Part shown: in pieces, positions 31,092-39,933 of the stretch | Layout: every line of letters begins with the position of its first letter | Position numbering within the stretch: position 1 is the first letter of the stretch | Origin: Victivallis vadensis | GTDB lineage: Bacteria; Verrucomicrobiota; Lentisphaeria; Victivallales; GWF2-50-93 | Assembly (NCBI GenBank): GCA_945883805.1 | Contig: CAMCYE010000004.1 | Span: forward strand, 1 to 64,000 | Length of the DNA: 64,000 nucleotides | Reading direction: 5' to 3' | Translations under genes and position numbers: made by a program | Notes under the pieces: generated by a model | The model's database searches: none | The model's input: the letters and a program-made list of their open reading frames with translations, nothing else | Told to the model about the DNA's origin: nothing

Positions 31092-31361
31092 TTATTTATT
31101 TTTCCTGATATTCAGCTCTGTCGTGAGAGACTGATATTTCTCATGATTCTTCTTATTCAGATAGCTGAGAAGCTTGCGCCTTTTGCTGACAATATCCATC
31201 AGGCCTTTTCTCGAACTTATGTCCTTCTTATGGCTTCTGAGATGCTCTGTGAGCTCGTTAATCCGTTCGGACATGAGGGCGATTTGGACTTCAGAAGAAC
31301 CCGTGTCTCCCGCTTTCCTTCCGTACTTCTCCATCACTTCTTTCTTTGCACTTACATTCAT
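31092..31361 (-). CDS. rpsO: 30S ribosomal protein S15
   Basis: 89 aa GDTGSSEVQIALMSERINELTEHL. Confidence 0.97.
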   Translation of the reverse strand: MNVSAKKEVMEKYGRKAGDTGSSEVQIALMSERINELTEHLRSHKKDISSRKGLMDIVSKRRKLLSYLNKKNHEKYQSLTTELNIRKNK

Positions 31362-31484
31362 GAAATCTGTAAATCCTTATATTTTCAACACTTTTTCACT
31401 TAAAAAATCAAAATCAGTTGGAACTTTAAACCGAAACAGTTTTTTTACAATATGAATATTGAAAAAAGATAAAATTTTATTATA

Positions 31485-31520
31485 AAAAGGAAAGGAGCCA
31501 CGACGGCTCCTTCCCTTTTT
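31485..31520 (-). terminator. Rho-independent terminator of ilvB
   Basis: Minus strand AAGGGAAGGAGCCGTCGTGGCTCCTTTCCTTTTT. Confidence 0.8.
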
Positions 31521-33234
31521 ATTCGTACAATATGTCCTTATATGTTTTCCCCGGAGGAATCATTGGCAGGACATGTTCGTGATATTCCACATGAACGTCG
31601 AGGACAAACGAACCCTTCGTCTCAAGCATTTCACGGATTGCGTCTTCCAAGTCTTCCTTCCTGTAAACTTCGCGGCCGGGAATCATATATCCCTTTGCGA
31701 TAGTCACAAAATCCGGATACGGACGGTCGACACGTTCATTTTTCAGAACTGTGTTGCCACGGCGACTCCCGTAAAAACGATCCTCCCACTGCGCGACCAT
31801 TCCGAGATGCTGGTTGTTCAGGATTATAGTCTTGACCTCTATTTCCTCGGTATGGAGCGTGCCGAGCTCCTGAATGTTCATCTGGAAGCTTCCGTCACCG
31901 TCAATATTGACGACAAGCTTGTCGGGCATTGCGACTTTCGCACCCATGGCTGCGGGAAAACCGAACCCCATGGCCCCGAGTCCGCCGGAAGCGAGCAACT
32001 GGCGGGGATGCCTATACGTGTAATACTGGGCCGCCCACATCTGATGCTGTCCGACCCCTGGCACGATAATCGCCTCCCCATGAGTGAGACGGCAAAGGGT
32101 CTGAATGACATGCTGAGGCTGGATTTTACCGCTTTCCTTGTATGTAAGCGGGAATTTTCGTTTCCATTCAGCTATCTGCTGGAACCAGTCGGCATATTTT
32201 TTCTTCACCGGCTTTTCATTGAGGGCGTCAAGAACATCCTTGACATTCGCAATGACCGCTATGTCGGCAGGAACATTCTTGTTTATCTCCGACCTATCAA
32301 CGTCGACATGGATTATTTTCGCGTTTACGGCGAATGAACTGGTTGGCCCGGTCACACGGTCGTCGAAACGGGCGCCGAGCGTAATAAGCAGATCGCATTC
32401 GTTTGCCGCGTTGTTGGCGTAAACAGTGCCATGCATTCCGAGCCACTTGAGCGACAGCGGGTGATCTTCCGGAAAACAGCCTATCCCCATCAGAGTGGTC
32501 GTCACCGGGATATTGTATATCTCCGCGAATTTCCTAAGCGAATCCGAGGCTCCCGACGTTATTATCCCGCCGCCCGCATAGATGCACGGACGCTTGCACT
32601 TTTCAATCGCGTCACGGATGGCTTCAATGTCGGCCTTGTTTATCGCATGATCCGGACGATAATTCCGGTCTGTAAGCTTTTCCGGAAAAACCGGAACGCA
32701 AACCTGCTGTTGAACATTCTTGGGCAGATCAATCAAAACGGGCCCCGGCCTGCCGCTGTTGGCAAGGTAAAACGCCTCGGCAAAAACCCCCGGAATCTCA
32801 CTCGCATCAAGGACAAGGTAACTGTGCTTGACTATCGGCCTGGTTACGCCGATGATGTCTATTTCCTGGAATGCGTTCTTCCCTATAAGCTTCGAGCTGA
32901 CCTGTCCCGTTATGGCAACCATCGGGGTCGAATCCATATACGCGTCGGCTATTCCGGTAATGAGATTCGTCGCTCCAGGTCCGCTGGTCGCCATGCAGAC
33001 ACCTGTCTCACCGGTGGCGCGCGCCATTCCGGCCGCCGCAAACGCACCTCCCTGTTCATGCCGGGGCAGTATGACACGTATCTTTGAATCCTGAAGTGCT
33101 TGGTGAAGCTCCAAGGCCGCTCCTCCCGGATATGCGAAAACTGTCTTCACATTAGCGCGTTCCAGACATTTAATGGCTATGGTTGCGCCCTTCATCGGCT
33201 CCTGCCGACCGTCATTTTTCAATAATTTCTTCAT
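31519..33234 (-). CDS. ilvB: Acetolactate synthase large subunit
   Basis: VFAYPGGAALELHQAL, HEQGGAFAAAGMARATG, NIDGDGSFQMNIQELGTL. Confidence 0.96.
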   Translation of the reverse strand: MKKLLKNDGRQEPMKGATIAIKCLERANVKTVFAYPGGAALELHQALQDSKIRVILPRHEQGGAFAAAGMARATGETGVCMATSGPGATNLITGIADAYMDSTPMVAITGQVSSKLIGKNAFQEIDIIGVTRPIVKHSYLVLDASEIPGVFAEAFYLANSGRPGPVLIDLPKNVQQQVCVPVFPEKLTDRNYRPDHAINKADIEAIRDAIEKCKRPCIYAGGGIITSGASDSLRKFAEIYNIPVTTTLMGIGCFPEDHPLSLKWLGMHGTVYANNAANECDLLITLGARFDDRVTGPTSSFAVNAKIIHVDVDRSEINKNVPADIAVIANVKDVLDALNEKPVKKKYADWFQQIAEWKRKFPLTYKESGKIQPQHVIQTLCRLTHGEAIIVPGVGQHQMWAAQYYTYRHPRQLLASGGLGAMGFGFPAAMGAKVAMPDKLVVNIDGDGSFQMNIQELGTLHTEEIEVKTIILNNQHLGMVAQWEDRFYGSRRGNTVLKNERVDRPYPDFVTIAKGYMIPGREVYRKEDLEDAIREMLETKGSFVLDVHVEYHEHVLPMIPPGKTYKDILYE

Positions 33235-33439
33235 TTTTACCTTTAATTTTTAATTCGGGCTAATATCCTACCGCTTCACATTCACTTTTCAATATATGCC
33301 CGTAAAGAAATCTTCATTTTGCGCGAATTTCCCCGCATCGGCATCACCGGCAAGTAATACGAGGGAAGCAAACGACTTCGTCGCATGAACTTAAGAAAAC
33401 CTTTATTTCCAAAATCTGCGGGGAACTGTATATTGTCTC

Positions 33440-34165
33440 ATGAAAAAAGCATGGATGGTAATAATCATAATCGCCTCAGTCATCGCATTCGCCGGGATGG
33501 GATTTGTTGTTTTCAAGAAGGTGAAGCCTTCAGTCCTCAACAAACAGATTGCTTCGGGCGGAGCTGACCCAAACGGCTCGATAAAACGGCTCTCCAGGAA
33601 GGCCAAGCCCATCAGTAAAATAATAAACCTGAGATATCAGACACCCACGCAGTCATCTTCCGAACTGCTTGATGAATTCTCCTCCCTCGACGTGGACGGC
33701 AGAATAAAATACATCGCATCGCTTTACACCTATGAACCGTCACTTCTGACGCTCGCCCTTTCCGACAAATCCAAAGATGTCAGAATCGCCGCCATCAGAT
33801 TCATCTCCTACATCCCCGAAGACCAAGTGGATATCGCCCCGTTCATGTCGATAGGCCTGGACGACGAGTTGCTGGAAGTCCGCGAGGAAGCCCGCAACAC
33901 GATGGATTACATCGTCGACGTCAACACCATGTTGAAAATAATGCGGGGCTCCATAGACTCAAGATACGCGGATACAAGATTGAAATGCGTTTCCGAAGCC
34001 GCCAAACTCGGTGTTTCAAAAGAGGATTTAAAAGAATTGACCCTCAAGGCGCTCGCAGATGAGGACAGGAACGTCCAGGATACCGCCCTTAAAACCGCTT
34101 CATTTCTCTGGGGAAAGGAATTCAAATCCGAACAAGAAGCCATTGAATACATTTCCAGCCACTAA
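33440..34165 (+). CDS. HEAT-repeat-like membrane-anchored protein
   Basis: N-terminal TM (MVIIIIASVIAFAGMGFVVF), helical repeats KDVRIAAIRFISYIPEDQ. Confidence 0.6.
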   Translation: MKKAWMVIIIIASVIAFAGMGFVVFKKVKPSVLNKQIASGGADPNGSIKRLSRKAKPISKIINLRYQTPTQSSSELLDEFSSLDVDGRIKYIASLYTYEPSLLTLALSDKSKDVRIAAIRFISYIPEDQVDIAPFMSIGLDDELLEVREEARNTMDYIVDVNTMLKIMRGSIDSRYADTRLKCVSEAAKLGVSKEDLKELTLKALADEDRNVQDTALKTASFLWGKEFKSEQEAIEYISSH

Positions 34166-34340
34166 TTTAAGTGTTAATTTTTAGGTTTTAAGTTTTAAGT
34201 TACACAAGAATTCAAGTTTGACGACTTGACAGTTTAGAGTTTCAAGAGAAGCATTTCCCGTTCCCGGAAAATCTTGTATCTTAAACTTAACACTTAAAAC
34301 CTAACACTTAAAACCTAAAACTTGAAACTTAAAACTAAAT
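34165..34340. repeat. Degenerate short-period repeat (TTTAGGTTTTAAGTTTTAAG ... CTTAACACTTAAAACCTAACACTTAAAACC) forming inverted halves
   Basis: Visible tandem and inverted units filling the spacer. Confidence 0.75.
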
Positions 34341-34350
34341 TGGTGTATTC

Positions 34351-36078
34351 TTGGAATTGATAATAAGCAACCTGCGGATACCCGTTGAGAAGGACGGGAT
34401 TGACGAATATGTGAAAGCCGCTTCACAAAAGCTGGAATTTGGCGCGGAAACCATAAAATTCTCCCGGATGCTCAGCAAGTCGCTCGACATGTCCGACAAA
34501 GATCAGTTCTTCTATGATGTCTCAGTAGTTGTCACTGTCCCGGACAATTTCGACAACAGGCAAGACTTCCCTGCATATAATGCATGTAATTGCAAAACAC
34601 AAGAAACGGTCGCGACAAGCCCTGGTCGCCTTTGGAGCCGCCATATGCGGGTAAACACAACCCTCCATAATGCCGGAACAGATAAAAGTGGAGGGCGAGG
34701 CTTGTCCGAGCCGCAGTTATCTATTCACCCCTTAGAAAAAACTGAAAAACCGGCAAACATCAAGGAACGCCCCATAATCGTGGGGTTCGGTCCCGCCGGG
34801 ATGTTTGCCGCACTAGAACTTTTGAATTATGGAATTAGGCCAATAATCTTCGAACGCGGTAAAAAGATAGAGGAGCGCGACATTGATGTTCAAAAGTTCG
34901 TCCGGGAAAGGGAGCTGGACCCGGAGTCGAACATCCAATTCGGCGAAGGCGGCGCTGGGTCATACTCGGACGGAAAACTGTTTTCAAGAATCAGGAATAA
35001 TTCCGGACACGTGAACAGGGTGCTCGACACTCTGATAAAGTTCGGCGCGCCGGAAGAAATAGGTTACATCAGCAAACCGCATCTCGGCACAGACGTGCTG
35101 TGCAGGATAGTCCGCAACATACGGAATCACGTCCTTGAGAGAGGCGGCGAAATACATTACAATTCAAAACTCACCGACATCATCTCATCTGACGGGAAAA
35201 TCCGGGGAGTGGTGGTGAACGGTGAAAAGGAATACCTTTCTTCAACAGTCTATCTTGCGGTCGGGCATTCTGCGCGCGACACGTTTGAGATTCTCCACGG
35301 CAAAGGCGTCGCCATTGAGCAGAAGCCGATTTCCGTAGGCGTCAGGGTTGAGCATCCTGCTGAAATCATCAATCTCATAAGGTACGGCTACAAATACAAG
35401 GACTTCCGCGGCATAGGGGCGGCCACGTATTCCTTCAACCATACCGACCGGAAAACAGGAAGGGGAGCATACACGTTCTGCATGTGCCCCGGTGGCGAGG
35501 TGGTGAACGCCTCATCTGAAAAGGGCATGCTGGTTCTAAACGGCATGAGCTACTCCCGCAGGGCTTCGCCATTCTCGAATTCGGCGATTGCAGTGACCTG
35601 CCGGACGGATGATTATAAGACCGCAAGCCCGCTGGCGGGAATTGAATTCCAAAAGGATATGGAGCGAAGGGCGTTCAACGCAACAGGGGGAACTTGGAGG
35701 GCTCCAGCACAGAATCTGATGGATTTCCTGAACCGAAAAAACTCCCTCGAGCTAAATGAAAACTCCTACAAGATGGGCGTCGCATCCGTCAACATGAATG
35801 AAATCCTGCCCGGATTCGTGTGCGAATCTCTCGCGACCGCATTCAACAAATGGAAAGAGGATTATCCTCTCTTTGTTTCAGAACATGCCATTTTGCTCGG
35901 CGTTGAAACAAGGACTTCCTCCCCGGTAAAAATCATGCGCAATGAAAAATATGAATCCGTGAACATGGGGAACCTGTATCCGATAGGCGAAGGTTCCGGC
36001 TATACCGGCGGTATAACAAGTTCGGCTGCGGATGCCATAAAGGCAGTGGAACTCAGCGCTTTATCCCATTTGCAGTAG
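34351..36078 (+). CDS. NAD(P)/FAD-dependent oxidoreductase with in-frame repeat element
   Basis: PIIVGFGPAGMFAALELLNYGIRPIIFERG, GEGAGYAGG-like GEGSGYTGGITSSAADAIKA; residues about 84-123 are repeat-encoded. Confidence 0.85.
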   Translation: MELIISNLRIPVEKDGIDEYVKAASQKLEFGAETIKFSRMLSKSLDMSDKDQFFYDVSVVVTVPDNFDNRQDFPAYNACNCKTQETVATSPGRLWSRHMRVNTTLHNAGTDKSGGRGLSEPQLSIHPLEKTEKPANIKERPIIVGFGPAGMFAALELLNYGIRPIIFERGKKIEERDIDVQKFVRERELDPESNIQFGEGGAGSYSDGKLFSRIRNNSGHVNRVLDTLIKFGAPEEIGYISKPHLGTDVLCRIVRNIRNHVLERGGEIHYNSKLTDIISSDGKIRGVVVNGEKEYLSSTVYLAVGHSARDTFEILHGKGVAIEQKPISVGVRVEHPAEIINLIRYGYKYKDFRGIGAATYSFNHTDRKTGRGAYTFCMCPGGEVVNASSEKGMLVLNGMSYSRRASPFSNSAIAVTCRTDDYKTASPLAGIEFQKDMERRAFNATGGTWRAPAQNLMDFLNRKNSLELNENSYKMGVASVNMNEILPGFVCESLATAFNKWKEDYPLFVSEHAILLGVETRTSSPVKIMRNEKYESVNMGNLYPIGEGSGYTGGITSSAADAIKAVELSALSHLQ

Positions 36079-36235
36079 CACAAGGCATCTTGCCTATACT
36101 GTCTTTGAGCGTCCCCCCCCATCTTGTTATTATTACAAGACTACAGCGCGCGCCGCAAGAGCCATTTTTCACGCATGGGAAAACTAGTATCCTAGCAAAA
36201 GTGGAAGCCTGGCAATCTATCAGTCTACCCGTTTA

Positions 36236-37669
36236 CTAGCAGGACAGGATCGCCTCCATCGCTTCAATCTCCCGTTCACGCGCCCTTGCGCAGTGCATCG
36301 GATCCAGATTGCCGGTCGCAGGATGGAACGGGAGAGGTTTCAAAGTGTCGGCATCAAGCGTCTGAACCATCAATCCCCCGATTTTTTCATTCGGATAATT
36401 AAGATAGGTTGCGTTCTGGGCTTTTTTGTACATTTTAAGACAAGAACCATCCCCGGTCATTTCATAAAGCTTGATTGATGCCGCACAGCATTCCCTGACA
36501 TTCCACCATGGGGAAGTCCTGTATTTATTTCCCTCAGGGCCGGTCTTGTCATAGACTCCCTCGCATGTCAAAAGGTCAATGTTTTTGTACATCACCCCTG
36601 CGGCGCTATATCCGTTTTCCGAGATGAACCGCATTATTTTGAGCAGTTCCGGAGCATGTCCAAATTTACGCTTATCGCATTTTAAATCCGCAGGCAAGAC
36701 GCCTGTGTTACATTTTCGGGTGAAATCCTCAAGTTCGGCAATGAAAGCGCATGCTTCCGCAACATGACCGGGATCGCATATCTGATACCCGTCCTGATTT
36801 ATATAGGGACGTCCGTCCATGCAATTGTATTCCCAAAAATGACCGGTAGGCGGATCATAGAAACGACTGATGATGAACTCCGAGATCATTGCCCCCTGCC
36901 CCAACAGTTTTTCCTTCAGGCTTTTCGTATCTATTTCAGGACAATTGACATGTTCCAGGCATTTCAAAGTATCTACGATCGCCCCCAGCGTAACCATTGC
37001 AAACCCGTGTCCGCTGTAAGGATTCCGTTTTTTCGTGACATGGTCGACATTCCTGAAGTTCATCCCGCAATCAACAGATTCCTCTAGGAATCTAAGGCCC
37101 AATGCAAGGGATTCCGGGCAATTTTTCATCAGTCCGTACTGCATGAACCCGGCTGCGGCAAAAACATGCGTGGGTTCGCATTCCCCAGGGGCGCATGGGA
37201 TATTGACAGGATCGTCGGAGGCTTTATTTGTCAATACATCGACAATGAACGGAATCCTTCCGCCATTGATCTCGCATCTCTCCATCAGGCATTTGTAAAT
37301 AAAACCGCAGTATTCATTAAAAAATCTCCTCAGGTTGACTTTTCTTCCGCAAATATCCGTGTCCTCGTCCAATATGGCGTTTTTTGCAAGCAGATAGGAC
37401 CAGATTCCGAGTCCGCGGCAATCGCCCCAGCTCCAGACCTTCTGGTTTTCAAGAGGTCTCATTACTCCGCTTATCGAATCGACTTCCCCGAAAAGGCCCG
37501 GATAGATCACTCCGGGATATTTTTCCTCAAATCCGATTTTTATTTCAGCGAAATACCTTAAAATCCTCAGCTGATATTTTCTATTGAAATCAACAAGCCT
37601 GATTAAAACATCCCTGTCTAAACTTGCTTCTTCCAATATAAACAACTCATTTCTCGAAACTTTTTTCAT
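36236..37669 (-). CDS. AGE / six-hairpin glycosidase-like protein
   Basis: QICDPGHVAEACAFIAELEDF and GHFWEYNCMDGRPYINQDGYQ resemble AGE-type alpha/alpha barrels; assignment tentative. Confidence 0.45.
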   Translation of the reverse strand: MKKVSRNELFILEEASLDRDVLIRLVDFNRKYQLRILRYFAEIKIGFEEKYPGVIYPGLFGEVDSISGVMRPLENQKVWSWGDCRGLGIWSYLLAKNAILDEDTDICGRKVNLRRFFNEYCGFIYKCLMERCEINGGRIPFIVDVLTNKASDDPVNIPCAPGECEPTHVFAAAGFMQYGLMKNCPESLALGLRFLEESVDCGMNFRNVDHVTKKRNPYSGHGFAMVTLGAIVDTLKCLEHVNCPEIDTKSLKEKLLGQGAMISEFIISRFYDPPTGHFWEYNCMDGRPYINQDGYQICDPGHVAEACAFIAELEDFTRKCNTGVLPADLKCDKRKFGHAPELLKIMRFISENGYSAAGVMYKNIDLLTCEGVYDKTGPEGNKYRTSPWWNVRECCAASIKLYEMTGDGSCLKMYKKAQNATYLNYPNEKIGGLMVQTLDADTLKPLPFHPATGNLDPMHCARAREREIEAMEAILSC

Positions 37670-37811
37670 GCAACCGTATCCCTGTCTCAGTTTTGCGTGC
37701 TATAGTTTTTCAGGAAAAACAATTTCTATTTTTCCTGAAAGACTATATTGTCAAAACAACATTGTCAATGATTTGCTTTTGCGTGCTTATCGCAAAACAA
37801 AAGGAGAAACT

Positions 37812-39287
37812 ATGGCGAACAAAGGTGAAAAACAGCACAAATCCATTTTACAGAATATCGCGCGCCGGGTGATGCTTGAAAGGGGACTTCTTCCTGATTT
37901 TCCGCCGAGGGCGCTTGCCGAACTCGACAGGATAAAGGGGCCTGCCGCCCAGAGCGTTGAAGTTCCCCACGACCTCAGGAACCTGATATGGTGCTCGATA
38001 GACAATGACGACTCCCGCGATCTGGATCAGCTCTCAGTCGCCGAAGCCATGCCTTCCGGGAACATAAAGGTGCTGGTCGCCATTGCCGATGTCGATGCAC
38101 TGGTTGGTAAATCTTCCGCAATTGACAATCATGCGCGGCACAACACCACATCCGTGTACACCGCCGCGGAAATATTCCCCCTGCTCCCAGAAAAACTGTC
38201 TACAGATCTCACGTCCCTCAATTATGAATGCGAACGCATCGCCGTTGTCATTGAAATGGTGGTGACCGACGACGGGAAAATTGAAAGTTCGGACCTGTAC
38301 AGTGCAACTGTCCGCAACCATGCGAAACTCTGCTACAACAGCGTTGGAGCCTGGCTGGAAGGCAGCGGCCCCATGCCCAGTGAAATCAGTGCCGTATCCG
38401 GCCTCGAGGAAAATATCCGGCTCCAGGACGCGGCCGCACAAAACTTGAAATCACTCCGCTATATCAATGGCGCACTGGATTTTGAAACAATCAAGGCCCG
38501 TCCCAGATTTGAAGGGAATGAGCTCAAGGACATGATAGGTGAAAAACGAAACAGGGCGACAGAACTCATTGAGAACTTCATGGTGGCCGCCAACGGTGTC
38601 ACCGCAAGATTCCTCGCGTCGGAGAAATTCCCGTCACTGCGCCGCGTTGTACGCACCCCGAAACGCTGGGAACGGATTGTCGAGCTTGCACTGGAGAGGA
38701 GATGCTCCCTCCCTGATGAACCGGATTCAAAGGCGCTGGAAAAATTCCTTGAATCAGAACAGGCGGCTGATCCGCTCCGCTTTCCGGATCTCTCCCTCAG
38801 CATAATCAAGCTTCTTGGCCCAGGCGAATACGTCGTCGAACTTCCGGGCGGAAGTTCGGAAGGCCACTTCGGACTGGCGGTAAAAGATTACACTCACTCT
38901 ACGGCGCCAAACCGCCGGTATCCGGACATTATAACGCAACGACTCCTCAAATCGGCAAAATCCGGACGCCCCGTTCCTTATCAGAACGATGAACTTGAAT
39001 CCCTTGCGAAACACTGCACCTCCCAAGAGAATGCGGCGAAGAAAGTCGAACGACAGGTCGGGAAATCCGCAACTGCACTACTGCTGGAAAAGAGAATAGG
39101 GGAAAGATTCGACGCAATAGTGACCGGCGCATCCGAAAAAGGGACATGGGTACGCATTATGAACCCGCCGGTCGAAGGAAGACTCGCCAGCGGGTTTGAG
39201 GGCCTGGATGTCGGACGCAGCCTGAAGGTCCAGCTTGTCAGGACCGATGTCGAACACGGATATATCGACTTTAAAGGAATCCTCTAA
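37812..39287 (+). CDS. RNB-domain exoribonuclease (RNase II/R family)
   Basis: IDNDDSRDLDQLSVAE catalytic RNB motif, HSTAPNRRYPDIITQRLL; likely start MANKGEK. Confidence 0.88.
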   Translation: MANKGEKQHKSILQNIARRVMLERGLLPDFPPRALAELDRIKGPAAQSVEVPHDLRNLIWCSIDNDDSRDLDQLSVAEAMPSGNIKVLVAIADVDALVGKSSAIDNHARHNTTSVYTAAEIFPLLPEKLSTDLTSLNYECERIAVVIEMVVTDDGKIESSDLYSATVRNHAKLCYNSVGAWLEGSGPMPSEISAVSGLEENIRLQDAAAQNLKSLRYINGALDFETIKARPRFEGNELKDMIGEKRNRATELIENFMVAANGVTARFLASEKFPSLRRVVRTPKRWERIVELALERRCSLPDEPDSKALEKFLESEQAADPLRFPDLSLSIIKLLGPGEYVVELPGGSSEGHFGLAVKDYTHSTAPNRRYPDIITQRLLKSAKSGRPVPYQNDELESLAKHCTSQENAAKKVERQVGKSATALLLEKRIGERFDAIVTGASEKGTWVRIMNPPVEGRLASGFEGLDVGRSLKVQLVRTDVEHGYIDFKGIL

Positions 39288-39345
39288 GTTGATTTTTTCC
39301 TGTTAACGCATATTGTAAGAACTGTCAAAACACATGAGGTCTTTT

Positions 39346-39747
39346 ATGTCAAATGCAAAAGAAAAACTGCCGGGTGGAACCGAAACCATTCTCCTGGTGG
39401 ACGATCAGGACACGATATGGGATTTCATGATCGAGGCGCTTCAGACGCTCGGATACTCAGTGATACTCGCCGAAAACGGACTTGACGCCGTGGAAATATA
39501 CAAGAACAATCCGAACCAGATTGACATGGTGATACTCGATATGATCATGCCGAAACTGGGAGGGCACGGCACCTTCTATCAGATAAGGGCGATGGATCCG
39601 AAGGCGAAAATACTTCTTTCAAGCGGATATGTCTCCGAAGAGGAGGTTCACGACATCCTCAAGCAGGGAGCCGCCGGCTTCATCCCGAAGCCGCACCGCA
39701 TAAATGCAATCGCAAAGGAAATCCGCCGGATACTCGACAGCAAGTGA
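39346..39747 (+). CDS. Orphan response-regulator receiver domain protein
   Basis: ILLVDDQDTIWDFM, DMVILDMIMPKLGG, LLSSGY. Confidence 0.9.
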   Translation: MSNAKEKLPGGTETILLVDDQDTIWDFMIEALQTLGYSVILAENGLDAVEIYKNNPNQIDMVILDMIMPKLGGHGTFYQIRAMDPKAKILLSSGYVSEEEVHDILKQGAAGFIPKPHRINAIAKEIRRILDSK

Positions 39748-39933
39748 ATTCCAGAATCAGCTCACAGCTCACAGCCATTTGCCGTATGCGGACTTCGCAA
39801 AAAAAGTATTTTTTTCAATTCCTCTTTGATTTATCCGTTATATCATTTATCTTGCGGTGCTTTATTTTTGAAAATTAAACTCGGCAAGTTTTTTCAATCC
39901 GCAATAAACATAACAACAGGAGTAAGAAAGAAG

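Noticed and set aside
31573-32337. 254-aa plus-strand ORF
   Set aside because: Antisense shadow of ilvB
34165-34340. AACTTAAAACCTAAAA repeats considered as CRISPR-like or attachment site
   Set aside because: Units too short and contiguous, no unique spacers, no integrase
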